From contig QKWP01000271.1 in NCBI GenBank assembly GCA_003550325.1, positions 158,492-222,491 of the forward strand: 64,000 nt of DNA, given 5' to 3'. This stretch comes from Gigaspora rosea. Its lineage: Eukaryota; Glomeromycota; Glomeromycetes; Diversisporales; Gigasporaceae. The notes under the pieces are model-generated. The model was not told where the DNA came from. It ran no database searches and was given only the letters and a program-made list of their open reading frames with translations. This document shows, in pieces, positions 49,530 to 60,864 of this stretch; positions within the stretch are counted from its first letter, which is position 1, and every line of letters starts with the position of its first letter. The position numbers were made by a program, and so were the translations under genes.

Positions 49530-50310
49530 AATCTATCTTAAATAAAATAGAACTAAGTACTTTACACACAAGAATAGTTTTAAATATAATAGAAAAGCAC
49601 ATAAACGACAGCCCTTATGTGGTCTTGGCCTCACCTCATTGCAAATCCGTTCTTTTTTCTTGCATCATAAACATCGTTAACAAATTTTTTATACGGCTTT
49701 TAGCCTAGGCTTTGTCTAAATCCAATCTACATTATATTTATAATAACATTTTTTTTCTACACTGTAACTTTTGGCCTCGCTTCGCTCGGCCTTGTTACAA
49801 TCTTTACACTATGAGCATTATACTACAGAATCAAATGTTAATTGTTTTATAGTCACATGGATAGTCTAATTTTAGAAATGATTCTAAATTTTTCTCTGCG
49901 ATCTTCATGATCTTTGACTAAAAATTACACATGCGGGCGGCATCGTTTCCCATTTCAGCTAATACTAATTAGAAGTGACAAAAACTTTAATTTTAAATTT
50001 ACTCTTTCTAATAACTCAGTGTTCAACACATAAGGCAAGTTTTAAATATAAATATAAATAAGAAAGTACAGTACATAAATGACACCGTTATATGGCTCTC
50101 GGCCTCGATTCGCTCGTTCTTTTTGCAAATCTGGTTCTTCTGGTTCTTGGTTTTTTCAAACTCAATCTTTATTACATTTTTAATTAGCATTTTTTTTCTC
50201 TTTCGGTTTCCTTCACTCAGCTCACTCCAAACTTTAAACTCTTTCATTTTACTGATAGTCATATCGCAGAATCAAGATCTAATCGTGTTTCATAGTCCAT
50301 GGACATTACC
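49530..50310 (+). repeat. Diverged ~440-bp direct duplication with GGCCTCGCTTCGCTCG motif
   Basis: Unit 1 (49530-49865) and unit 2 (about 50020-50310) share, in order: AGTTTTAAATATAA, AAAGCACATAAACGAC / AAAGTACAGTACATAAATGA, TTATGTGG / TTATATGGCTC, the GGCCTCGCTTCGCTCGGCC-like palindrome, GCAAATC, GTTCTT, CATTTTTTTTCT, CAGAATCAA and ATAGTC. The frames on both strands inside unit 2 are not gene-like. Confidence 0.6.
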
Positions 50311-51980
50311 TAAATTCTATATCGCATCTTGATTTTTAAGTTAATCCTGATAGCGATAACAATTGCAGTAGCATATCAATATTATCTTATAAAAAATGGA
50401 CATATGTGATTCTTCCTTTCTTGAAATTACAAGGAAATTTTGACTGAAGATCTCCTGTACAATGATGATAAATATTGCACCTAATCCGACACGATAAAAA
50501 AATCGATACCGATACGATCTAGATTACGAAACGTACGTACACCTAATCATTACAAATGCATACACTTATGGTAAGATAAACCTATCAAAATTGAATATCT
50601 CTAAATAAGATAAGAGTTAATTGCATAAAACTTTCGGATAAACAAAAAAAAAACAAACTGCAATCTGTGCGTCTAAAAGAGGTACATGTACACCAAAATT
50701 ATATATAAATGTCAATATTTAATGCATAGATGAAAATCTTTGATAGGTTCAAATATTAATAACCAACAGTGTATAAAAACCTTAGAGCATAAATCGGTTG
50801 CTAATACCGTAAATTAATTTCTGCTCCCACTATTCAAATTATTAAATATTATTAAATATAGCACCAAACACAGCGCTGTGCACAGCATTTAAAATTTAGT
50901 TTGTTAATATACGGAAAAGCTTGATAATTTTTGTAAACATAATAAAATTTCAAAAAAAAAAAAAGATGCGTGACATGTATGGGAGTATGGCATACAATAA
51001 AATCTGTAGATTTCAACGAAATTTGACATTCAATCTGCGCGTCGCAGATGCCGCATACAGACTTTAAACACTGGCAGTGCATATTTGTACATAATCGAAA
51101 AAATCAATTTACCGTTATCTATCGGAATATTTTTGTCTTATCATTTAAATTTTGTTATCAACGTAGCACATTGTCTAGACACAAAAGTTCGCTGTGGTTG
51201 GTTCACAATTCATTTTGATAATAGCGATTACAGTATCTCCAAATGTGTCACCGATTTTGAATCATTTAAGACTTTACAGGATTTTATTTACGGTACTCAA
51301 TGCTCATGGTAAAATCTTTATTTACAATAACATATTACGAATTTACTGCGCAAAATTTTCAATTATGCTAATTTTCTGGAAATCAAAAATGTTGAAGTTA
51401 ACAAACTAACCTTTTTTGTTATATCGTTATCTATCCTCGCGTGACATCATTGCGTTATCTTTATGCATCGTCGATAAACCAAAAAGGGAAGATTGAAGAT
51501 CAAGTACCCCCGTGATATATTCGTGTTTATCGCGTCACATGAGCAATCATTCGGGGGTTTGGTGATAGTATAGTTTACGCCAATTTAGGGGTCGTCTAAA
51601 GCGGAAATAAATTATGTGAACAACCGCCAATAAATTATAAATTTTGATGATCGCCAGCGAAGCAAACAGGAAAGAAAAGAGAAAGCCCTGAAAAATACAA
51701 AAATGGCAGTCTAAACTTACCTTGGATAGGTTAATTAAAAATGTTGGGAAGGCATTTTGCATATACATAATCACCTAAAACTTATCCTAACCCTATCCTA
51801 AAGCGACCCTTTAATCAAGTAAATTATTAATAAAATATGAGTTTCTCCGCTTTAGACGTCCCCCAATTTAGTTAATGCAGGTAAACAAAGAGTCATTGCA
51901 CAATTTCACGTGATGTGATGGTCAGCAAATGCGATTTCTAAAATTGTCTTATGTTACTATACTCGTCAGCGTGTTGCAAT
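50311..51980. other. Spacer upstream of the PIN-like gene
   Basis: No gene is recognised. Opposed frames at 50852-51409 are of A+T-driven composition. 51540-51850 is less A+T-rich; GTCGTCTAAAGCGGA near 51592 and TCCGCTTTAGACGTC near 51847 form an inverted pair about 250 bp apart, possibly a MITE. Confidence 0.45.
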
Positions 51981-51982
51981 AA

Positions 51983-51990
51983 TATATAAG
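51983..51990 (+). promoter_or_regulatory. TATA box of the PIN-like gene
   Basis: TATATAAG, about 80 bp before the ATG at 52071 and in a typical position relative to it. Confidence 0.55.
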
Positions 51991-52070
51991 AGTATGTCTT
52001 AAAACTTGGTTCAGCACTTCAGCACTTTAAAAAAAGTGCAAAATTTTTACCTATCATTCGATCCTTTATA

Positions 52071-53581
52071 ATGGAACGTTCAGATCAGTCTCTGACTTTT
52101 TCATCATTATTATCCGCTACATTTGAGGTAATTTTATATTAGTTCTTCATTGTTTTATTATTGATTCTCTAATTTTTCTGATTCTTGTGTGTCGTGTAAA
52201 TAGTCAAGTGCAAATGTTGTCGGTATGATATTCGTCGGATACTTAGGCGTAAAGAGTGGTATCTTTACTCCAACACTAAAAAAGGTTCTTATTTTATTCC
52301 TTTATTTTCTCAGTTGATATTTTATTTATTTTTATAACAGATGAATACAACTTGTATTCTCTTATTTCTCTCCAGATACATGCGAAACTAGTGTTGAATC
52401 TATTCTTTCCTTGCCTCTTATTTTCTCAAATAGGAGGTACCATAGATTTAGAAACAATAATACGAATATGGCCGTTACCTGTATTCTGCGTGTTATTCGC
52501 AATAATAAGCGGATTTCTTGGATATTTTAGTGGGAATATATTAAGCTGGTCCAAATCAAGAAAGAAGTTTATAATATCGGCCACAGTATTTAACAATATT
52601 ACGGCAGTGCCTATAGGATTGATTAAGGCTTTTGTTAGTACAAGCGTTATGCAAATTTTTGAATCAAAATACAGTGAAACTGCACAGGAAACTGCTTCAC
52701 GAGGGACTACCTATTTATTGTTATCTACTCTTTTCGTTCTTATCATCAGGTTTGTGTCTTATACCAACCATTTTACAGTGTATGCTATCTTTAAATTAAA
52801 AGCTGCAAATTATGTTAATTTGTTTAGGTCTTTTTGGACCTATTTTTTGCCTGAAGATGATGACTTAGACACATCCAACCATTCTTTGCTGCCAAATCAA
52901 AATCCCATGACTCAAGTAAAACCAATAACATTATTTTCGCATTTAAATTATACCAACTCTACAGAAGCAACCCCATTATTATTAACTTTGAAAGGATCCT
53001 CTTCACATTCCCTTAAAATTCTTAATCTAACGAATATTAAGCATATATTATCAATTATAATGTCACCACCAATATGCGCTGGATTACTTGCTCTGATAAT
53101 TGGAATAACTCCAATACTCAAATCATTATTCTTTGGTTCAAAATCTGCTTTATACATCTATCTCACTGCAAACACGAAACTTATAGCTACACTTACTGTT
53201 CCAATGACATTAGTTGCTATCGGTGCTCAAGCTGGATGTGTTAAGACTTTATTTGTCAAACGGATTACACTTAAACCTGTAGTCTATGTAATTATTTGTA
53301 GATATTTAATAATGCCTATTATTGGAATAATAATAGTTTTAAGTTGTAAGTTTGTTGCTAAAGATTTGGATTGGTTTATAATCCATGATCCGATGTTTAT
53401 ATATGCAGCAATTTGCTTGTCGTGTTGGCCAACTGCTATTGATCTTTTTGACACTCAGGATGAATTATTAACCTTAACATATAGTTCTTATATTTTGCTA
53501 TCTCCACTTATTTGGTTTACTTTGATAGGGTTGTTGTCAATTGTTGCGCATATTACTGGAACATTCGATATTGCACTATAA
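52071..53581 (+). CDS. PIN-like auxin efflux carrier family transporter
   Basis: Three exons: 52071-52127, 52204-52284 and 52376-53581, giving 447 aa. Introns of 76 and 91 nt start GTAATT and GTTCTT and end AATAG and CTCTCCAG; all junctions are phase 0. The third-exon start uses the acceptor at 52371-52375, because the earlier AG at 52340 would break the frame. Family features: N-terminal membrane segments with VGMIFVGYLGVKSGI, then LNLFFPCLLFSQIG and VFNNITAVPIGLIKAF; a hydrophilic loop (about aa 195-275, EDDDLDTSNHSLLPNQN); then four to five C-terminal helices, ending in a run like SYILLSPLIWFTLIGLL. The two-bundle layout with a central loop fits the membrane transport (PIN/auxin efflux carrier, yeast Ecm3-like) family. 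Fungal members are probably organellar or ER membrane transporters; the substrate is unknown. An AATAAA follows 25 bp after the stop. Confidence 0.93.
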
Positions 53582-53605
53582 AAAAATCGGATTATTGTTG
53601 ATATA

Positions 53606-53611
53606 AATAAA
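53606..53611 (+). terminator. Poly(A) signal of the PIN-like gene
   Basis: AATAAA about 25 bp after the TAA. Position is right for a 3'-end signal; A+T richness lowers the weight of the match. Confidence 0.5.
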
Positions 53612-53654
53612 AGTTTATAGAAAAATGATTTTGTATTGAAATATTTAATCATTA

Positions 53655-54130
53655 GTGTTAGGTCCCAAGCGTTGCCTCGGGTGAGGTTTCTATTTTTTTT
53701 TTATCTGGAATTAAATGAAACTGATCTTAGATCATTTGAACCCGGTCTTGGTTCAAATGAACCCGGTCTTGGTTCAAATGAACCCTGTCTTGGTTCAAAT
53801 AAACCCGACCTTGGTTCAAATAAACCTGGCCTTAGTTCAAATGAACCTGGTTGAACCCAATCTTGGTTCAAAACCTGATCTTGGTTCTTGAACCCGAACT
53901 TGGTTCATTGAACCCGATCTTGTTCGAATGAACCTTACCTGAACCCGGTCTGGCGGTGTTTGAATTTTTGTATAACCTAGCCATTTTCGTGGAAACACAA
54001 AATCTGACCTCTATTTTTGTTGGAGTTTGGAAAAATTCCAGGGTCAGTTCATTTGAACCCGATCTTGGTTCAAATGAATCCGATCTTGGTAACCGAACCC
54101 AGTCTGTCGGAGTTTGAATTTTCTGTGTAA
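53655..54130 (+). repeat. Minisatellite, CTTGGTTCAAATGAACCCGGT unit, copy with flanks
   Basis: About ten units of ~20 bp alternate GGTTCAAATGAACCCGG and shortened forms. Each unit is a near-palindrome (TTCAAATGAA). The 5' flank (TTAGGTCCCAAGCGTTGCC, then AGGTTTCT) and 3' flank (GAGTTTGAATTTTTGTATAA, TCTGACCTCTATTTTTG, AGGGTCAGT) match those at 58.3-59.2 kb, so this is a dispersed element with a minisatellite inside. It starts 70 bp after the PIN-like gene; the frame 53636-53854 is an artefact. Confidence 0.85.
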
Positions 54131-55150
54131 ACTAAGGTTCTGCAAATAAACATGCCGGGTACAAATGGCACTATGCCAGTCACTGTTGGCACTATGCCGG
54201 GCAAAATAATAGTGCCCTAAGTGCCTGCCATCTTTTTTTCATTTTGCCCGAACAGTGCCAGTGCGTGTAAGAATACATTTGATAGATAGGTTAATTTAGA
54301 TTGATCTGAGCATTCCCGTCACTTTACACTTTATAATTTATTTTAAATCATATTCTATTTTTTTTCCCTTTACTAGGATCTACTATCTTTATTTAATTAT
54401 TAACGACACCATAACTCGTATTTGTGTATATATATTAAGCTACCTAACGAAAGTTCAAAACTTTATTTTTACTGAATTATTTATGAAATATAATATATAT
54501 CGATATTATAATTTTTTTTTTATTTTCGCTTCTATTCACTCCAAGAGGCAATTGCGACATGAGTTTGTTCTGAGATATAGAAGGTGAGGATATTATGGAG
54601 GAAATGGTTTCTCCCCGCCCAAAACTTTTTGCTTGCTTAATAGAAAATTATAAAGAAATTAAAAATCGAGCAATGCTATAATATTACTTTTCACCTTGCT
54701 TAATAGAGTAATAGTATAATTAAGTTGACTAGCTAAAATATCATTACAGCATACTTTATTTCTGAATAAATCTTTCTAACTATTGCATAAAGATTATATA
54801 ATTGATTTTACTGCGTCATATATTGTTCATCATTGTGCTAGTTTATGTAATGTCTATTGCAAATTCAAGATGAGTGATTTCAAGGAGAAATCAGACTTCG
54901 GGCTTTTATTATTTATTATTTATTAGTAAGCAATAAATAATAAACTTAAAAGCCTGATGCTTAATTTTCTCTTAGTGTCATTTATATAAGAGACAGGATA
55001 TTATTATTAACAGTAAATTAATTTCAAAATGTTATGCCGCAATTCAATGAATGACGCTATGAATATTATATTATTATAATTTTTTTTCAAATAAAAAGAT
55101 GCATTTGTTTTTCATGTTTACATTTTATTTTTATATTCCAACTTTGCATT
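54131..55150. other. Spacer with two small inverted repeats
   Basis: 54150-54255 holds repeated GGCACTATGCC(G/A)G and complementary CAGTGCCAGTG phrases. 54880-54975 is a hairpin: GAGAAATCAGACTTCGGGCT and AATAAATAATAAACTT, AAAGCCTGATG as arms. The rest is A+T-rich. Confidence 0.5.
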
Positions 55151-55156
55151 TTACCA

Positions 55157-55675
55157 ATGGAAGATTTAACATCAACATATTCGGATAATTCTACTCCAAG
55201 TATCTCATCAGATGATAATATTATAGAATTAAGTACTAATGCTGATACATATATTACAAAAAATCATTGGACTGAAGTATTACATGAAAATCAAGTTGTT
55301 CGTCAGTGCAAGGATTGCATTAAGAAATGGTATTCAATTAATACTAGTAAATCACATTTACAAAAATAATTTCTTGTTCTGCCCCTTTTAACACTCCCAA
55401 CCTTGCCATAGTAAAAAAACATATTACATGTATAACTCAGGATATAAAGTTCAACTTTGTTAAACCTGTTACAAGAGAAGATGTAGACAACTCAATAATT
55501 GATTTAGTTGTTGGTACTGGAATTTCTTTCAACATCCTTAATAATCCATTATTTCATAGAATGATAAACAAGCTCATTATGTAATAGATACATATAAAGT
55601 TCCTTATCCAACAACAATATCTTGTCATCTTTCAGGAAGCATTTATGAAATCAGATTTAATTTTATTAAAGAATA
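55157..55675 (+). pseudogene. N-terminal fragment of a hAT transposase
   Basis: Begins with an ATG and an acidic Ser-rich leader, then a BED-type finger (WTEVLHENQVVRQCKDCIKK, TSKSHLQK). A stop and shift at about 55369 follow, then KPVTREDVDNSIIDLVV and LNNPLFHRMINKL in a later frame, and PYPTTISCHLSG after another shift. Order and motifs fit the finger plus N-terminal part of hAT transposases. It ends where the tRNA-like retroposon begins at 55676, which may have truncated it. Confidence 0.6.
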
Positions 55676-56480
55676 GAGAAGTTGCCAGGTTGTCACCCCA
55701 AGCGGCAGGTCAAAGGTTCGAATCCCACTGGAGACGTTTTGAAAAATAGGCCTGTGTTATGGTAACTATGGCTCAAGATCAGTTGAGTAAAAATACCTAT
55801 AATCTTTGTTTCACCATCTTGAATGGAAGCTTTTGAGCGAATTGGTGTATTGTTACACTGACAAATCCAGGAAACCGGAAAAACAGAGACCCCTTGGCAA
55901 ATCCTGAGTAAGGAGGTAGATGGATAGCTACGATGGTGCTTCCGGAAGAGGAGGTTGCCAGGTCAGTCAACGAACCTTATGAGGGTTGTAGTAGGTGATA
56001 TCAGCTGTTCACAAAAATCCAGACTGCGAGTATATGGGTAAAGCCATAGCATCGATTGCTGAAAGAAACTGTACGATTAATTGGGTGGGACATGTATCGT
56101 ACTGGTAAAATTCTATGTCAACCGGTTTGATGGCATAGTGCGGCAGGTCATTCCTGTAAATTCACCTAAAAGAGTGTTATGCCGTGTAATGTTAGAGGTT
56201 AAGTATTAGAGGATAGATAGGCTTAACGGATAATCAAAGGATTTAAATAGGCAATTCCCATAGTTGGGTTGCAGGTATGGCAGCTAGTGTGGAACCTTAG
56301 GCCGGACCACTTAAATTAGACACCAAAAGTGTACGTGTGGCTAGTTGTATTCTTGTTACTGTAAGACAGTCTGTATATCTCAAAAATTCTAATAAAGCAT
56401 TTGCTGGCGAGACTGGCAAAGATTAAAATATATATATATATATATAATATATAATAATAATAATTAAAAAAATAAAAATT
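55676..56480 (+). mobile_element. tRNA-like retroposon (SINE-like), copy 1
   Basis: The start holds a perfect pol III B box GGTTCGAATCC (55715-55725), preceded by TGTCACCCCAAGCGGCA, which folds as an anticodon-like arm, and a weak A box. The body (TGTTATGGTAACTATGG, AATCCAGGAAACCGG, TAAGGAGGTAG, ATTTAAATAGGCAAT, GTATGGCAGCTAGTGT) is homologous to copy 2 but about 200 bp shorter. It ends in AATAAAGCATTTGCTGGC, a TA-repeat and an A-rich tail. Much richer in G+C than its surroundings. No protein is convincingly encoded. Confidence 0.72.
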
Positions 56481-56489
56481 TAAGGGTTG

Positions 56490-57500
56490 GCAACTTAGGG
56501 AAGTTGGTAAGTTGTCACCCCAAGTGGCAGGTCTAGGGTTCAAATCCCACTGGCGACACTTTGGAAAAATAGACCTGTGTTACGGTAACTGTTTCCTGTC
56601 GATCGATTGGGTATATTATCTATAGTCCTTGGTTACCATCTCGAATGGGAGCTTTCGGGCGAAGAAGTGTCCGGTGACACAGACAAATCCAAGGAACCGG
56701 GGAAATGGAAACCATTTGGAAAGTCCCAAGTAAGGAGGTAGCAACGATCTTTGACGGTGCTACCAGAACTGGAATATCGGAAACTGGAGCTGGAGAACTG
56801 GACGATATGACCTTCGGAGGAGAGGGTCCACCAACCTGGCAGCAGGAGTCATACCAGAAGAAAAGGACCTATGTTCTGGAATTAGGTACCAGGGGAAGAA
56901 AAACCATAGTAGCACCTAATGCTGGGTAGATCAACCCTTCCGGGCCAACTGGTTTGGAAGTTTGGGGCACCTGGTGATGGACCGGTAGAAAAGTAATGGT
57001 GGGTACCGGGGTCGGTGTGAACCTTACAAGGGCAGAAGTAGGTAATGGTAGCGGTTAGGTACCCCCTGACTGCAAGTTGCTTGCCTCAGTGAGTGCGTAA
57101 GTTACCGAAGTGTAGGTAATACCTGTGTGGGACAGGGACTGCTCTACAAAGTTTACCTGTGAGGATAAATTAGTCCTAAGGGGATGTAGGTAGCATCCGG
57201 GACTGTCTTCGACTGACTAATGTATCGGAGGGCTGTACCAGTGATCATAAGTAGGATTGACATGCGAAGCGTTGGACCAGAGGGTTTAAATAGGCAATCC
57301 CCTAGTTGGGTTGTAGGTATGGCAACTAGTGTAGAACCTACGGGCGGACTACTTAAATTAGACAACCAAAAGTTGTATGTGTGGCTAGTTGTACTCTCAT
57401 TCAATGTAACTCAATTGTGGGTGCGCCCAAAGAGGTGCCCTTGATCCACAGGCTTAATTAAATAAACTCTTACCCAAAGCGGGAACTTTAACACAAAAAA
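56490..57500 (+). mobile_element. tRNA-like retroposon (SINE-like), copy 2, fuller length
   Basis: Same head (TGTCACCCCAAGTGGCA, B box GGTTCAAATCC at 56537-56547, CCCACTGGCGAC) and body as copy 1, about 1 kb, with A-rich tail sequence from 57496. The extra middle (about 56830-57000) carries CCAACCTGGCAGCAGGAG and is missing from copy 1. Internal frames (56705-56929, 57404-57153) overlap on both strands, have no domain and are not conserved in copy 1. Unusually long for a SINE. Confidence 0.72.
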
Positions 57501-58279
57501 AAAATAAAAAAAAATAAAAATTTTATAATAAATTGCGAAACCGTACAAAATATTGCGAAACTCTGTAAAAAAGCATGATTATGTGAATATGTATATTATT
57601 TATTTATTTTTTTAAAAAATTTTGAAAATTTGCAAAAATTTGCAAAATGTTGTGAAACAATACAAAAACATCACAAAATATGCGAAAATATTACTTCTGC
57701 GATCCTGCAACCCCCAAAGGGGCATTTTTTTATTTCGCATTGTATCATAAGATTTTCAAAATATTACGGCAATAACTTACGTAAGATTACGTATATATCT
57801 GCTATAGTGTAAACTTACGTAATTATTCCTCCTACATAATACTCTAAACTAATCGTAAGATTTTTGCAAGTTTACGCTTGTGTAAAACTTGCGGAGGTTT
57901 ATGCATATTTTTTTTGCTGATGTTGTAGATCGGCCTTTTGGAAAAATTTGGTACAGGCGATCGTTGGAAAGAGTTTTTTGTTAATTGTTTAATAAGTTGA
58001 TTAAAATCTGTTAAATCAATAATTTGTTAGTTAATAAAAATTAGTTTTTTTTAAAAAAAATTTTTAAAAATTCATTATCAAAAGACAAAAAAATCTGTAT
58101 TAAAGCAAAATCTAGCTGTTACACAATTTTAAGTATCACACTAAATTTAGAAGTTATGCTAATTTGTTATACAGTACTATATTATGCCAATTTCAGTATA
58201 TTACCATAACTTATTTATTTTTATTTGTTTTTCTATTTATAGTTTTTTACTTAATTTTATTAAAAAATCATAATATTAT
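57501..58279. other. Spacer with TTGCGAAAC repeats
   Basis: 57530-57690 has loosely repeated ATTGCGAAAC / TTGCAAAATGTTGTGAAAC phrases. 57720-57900 has repeated TTACGTAAG palindromes. No gene seen. Confidence 0.45.
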
Positions 58280-59170
58280 ACATCTAAGTTTGGGAAGTAT
58301 GAACTGAACTTGGTTCAATTGAACCTGACTTGGTTCAATTGAACCCTATCTTTTCTTGAACCCAATCTTTGGTTATTTTGAGCCTGATCTTGGTTTGAAT
58401 AAACCCAATCCAAACTCAGTCTGTTAGAGTTTGAATTTTTGTATAATCTATTTCTTTTTGTGAGAACTAATTTCTATTTTTGGTCAGAGTTTGAAAAAAT
58501 TTTAGGGTCAGTAACCTAAGTATGAATTTTTTTAAAGGTGGATGGGTAGTGTGAAATTTTTTTATATGATTTTGGGTAATATTTTGGGGTGGTAAGAATA
58601 GGACCTTTAAAAATTTAAAAGCCTTTATTATTAAATCTAAACACACAAACCTGTAAATAGTAACAGAGAATCACAGCTTAGATATAGTAGACTAGTGTTA
58701 GGACCTGGCATTTGCCTTAGGTTAAGGTTTCTAAATTTTTTTATCTAGATTTAAATAAACCTGATCATGGTTCAAATAAACCCAGTTTTGGTTCTTGAAC
58801 CCGGTCTTTGTTCAATGAACTTGATTTGGTTTATTTGAACCCAATTTTGGTTCAAATAAACCAATCTTAGTTCAAAAAAACCTGATCTTGGTTTAAATGG
58901 ACATGATCTTGGTTCAAATGAACCTGATCTTGGTGTAGAAACACAAAATTTGACCTCTATTTTTGTCAGAGTTTGAAAAAATTTTAGGGTCAGTAACCCA
59001 AGTACAAATTTTTTTCAATAGTAGGTGAAAAAAATTTTTTACGTGAACTTGGAGTATTATTTTGGAGTAGTAAGAATAGGACCTTTAAAAATTTAAGGCC
59101 CTTACTATTAAACCCAAACACACAACTTCGTAAATAGTGATGGACATTTGCACCTTAGAAGGAGTAGATA
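58280..59170 (+). repeat. ~480-bp direct duplication containing GGTTCAA minisatellite
   Basis: Two units have anchors AGGGTCAGTAACC at about 58505 and 58985. Each has GGTTCAAATGAACC minisatellite repeats, then AGAGTTTGAAAAAATTTTAG, then GTAAGAATAGGACCTTTAAA. Unit 2 also has the TTAGGACCTGGCATTTGCC head matching 53655. The same element thus occurs three times in 6 kb. Confidence 0.8.
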
Positions 59171-59955
59171 TAACTATTCTGGGTTATCCAATATTTCTAA
59201 ATTAGGCTTGTATTCATTCGTTTCTGGTTTAGCATAACAATGTCTTGCAGCTACTTATTAGAAAGCTTAATAAAGTTTTTAACTTATATTATAAAAAAGT
59301 TAGTTTAGTTAGCAATTTTTATAGCTGTATTTTATTAAATTTTAAAATCAATAGTGTTTTTTTTGAATATAGTATTAGTTTATTATAAGGCTAAGACAAT
59401 ATATTAAGAGTTGGTTATAATTAATCTTTACTATATTTATAACTACTTCAATAACTTTTTTAATACTGTCCTGTACAGATTTGCAAAAAAATCAAATAAA
59501 AATCTTTGCAAAACCTTAAGTCAGATAGCTATAAACAATTCTAAAAAATTTTGCAGATTTTTTGTAAAAATCTGCAAAGATCTGCAAAAATAGAGTTTTG
59601 CAGATTTACATTATTTAATTTTCTCGATGTAAATTAAATATAATTTTTATCATTTAATAATTTGAAATTTATGTGGCAGCTTATGCTGAAATTGGCTTAT
59701 GCTAAAAATTTAAGTTATTTTTTATGAAATTATAAAATTTTAGAGGGCTTTTTCAGGGTATTGTTTTATATAGTTTGGGGGTTTACTGTAGTAGGGGCAT
59801 TAATACTAGGAAAATAGAATCCATTTAGGGTCTGAAAGACCAAATATAAGCCAATAGGCATCAGTTGGATTGTTTTGATTGTTGTTTTTTTTACATTACA
59901 CCTGAACTAGCCAATCAAAATTCATAATTTGCGAACACACACACAAACCAGGTCA
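59171..59955. other. Spacer with TTTGCAGATTT repeats
   Basis: 59475-59610 contains five or so AAATCTGCAAA / TTTGCAGATTT phrases in both orientations; the frame at 59411 follows them and is not a gene. Otherwise A+T-rich. Confidence 0.45.
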
Positions 59956-60864
59956 CTATGACTCTACCGTAATGTCCTTCGAAAAATAAGCTATTAAACT
60001 CCTAATTAAGTTAAAATCTAATATTTCAGAAAACTCCTTACCGGTAAAATCAATATGACCATGTGTTATTCCAATCAAATATCCAAGATTATTTGGTGAA
60101 CTATTCTTTATTACCCAAGGGCCTCCACTTGTACCATTTCCAAGATTTAGAGGTACATACTGATCAGGCTGTGGTGAATCATCCAGTAATGCATTACCTC
60201 TCTAACTGCAAAGGTTAGAATAGCCTTTAACACAATCCATGTCACCATCTCCTAGATATCTATATGTAACAATTTCTACTGGATATTTTGGTTGTATACC
60301 CCAGTCAAAACAACCTGTTTGATCTTGCAATCTACCTGTACCATTATAATCAAATTTTAATATTCCATAATCAAAATGGTCATTTGTATAATGTGCTAGA
60401 TTAGCAACATTACTGACCGCAATGCATTTGTAACAGCTTTGTTTACCATGATTATAGCCAGGACAAAACTGCAAATTATCAGCCCAGACACGTGTTTGCC
60501 AATCATAAAAGCAATGCGCTACTGTTATTCCTATATTTCTATTATCAGTAGAAATTACACTAGCAGTACATGTAAAATCTATAGAATTTTTATGAACAAA
60601 TAATATTCCAACTGTAAAAGGTTTATCATTTACATTTTTATCTTCTGGATTAATAGTATTAACCATATTTTTTTCACCATTGTTTATAATTTTGTTCTTA
60701 AATATTAAAGGCATAGGTAGAGGTTTTGCATTAAGTATTCTTTCTTGTGTTCAATAAGTAAGTGTATTTTCAATATTATAAGTTTTACTAATGATATCTT
60801 GTATAAATGCATTTTCTATGATTATCAATATAATCAATAAATGCGAAATATATTTCTTGTTCAT
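59956..60864 (-). pseudogene. Secreted S1-family serine protease with two in-frame stops
   Basis: An ATG at 60864 opens one uninterrupted frame of 302 codons to the TAG at 59958-59956, broken only by TGA at codon 38 (60753-60751) and TAG at codon 221 (60204-60202). The N-terminus is a signal peptide (NKKYISHLLIILIII). The catalytic triad is all present: His117 in TVAHC, Asp165 in HFDYGIL, Ser246 in GNGTSGGPW. Cys pairs flank the His region as in chymotrypsin-fold enzymes. The sequence around the first stop (TQERILNAKPLP after it) resembles the WTxxR motif seen before the mature domain in related secreted proteases, so TGA probably replaced TGG. A 45-nt in-frame intron (donor GTAAAA, acceptor CACAAG) could in theory remove the first stop; nothing similar rescues the second, which separates Asp from Ser. 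TATA-like sequence lies about 130 bp upstream. Confidence 0.88.

Noticed and set aside
52341..52375. Earlier exon 3 start of the PIN-like gene at 52341
   Set aside because: The acceptor at 52340 leaves the join out of frame; the pyrimidine-rich acceptor ending at 52375 restores phase 0 and family-like sequence.
53720..53880. GGTTCAAAT words as tRNA B boxes
   Set aside because: They belong to the ~20-bp minisatellite and lack any A box or cloverleaf; only the 55715 and 56537 boxes have tRNA-like context.
56705..56929. 74-codon frame with normal composition
   Set aside because: Inside retroposon copy 2; not kept in copy 1 and no domain recognised.
60706..60760. Intron removing the first protease stop
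   Set aside because: A 45-nt GT..AG in-frame segment exists, but it is very short, would delete the conserved-looking segment before the mature domain, and does not help the second stop.
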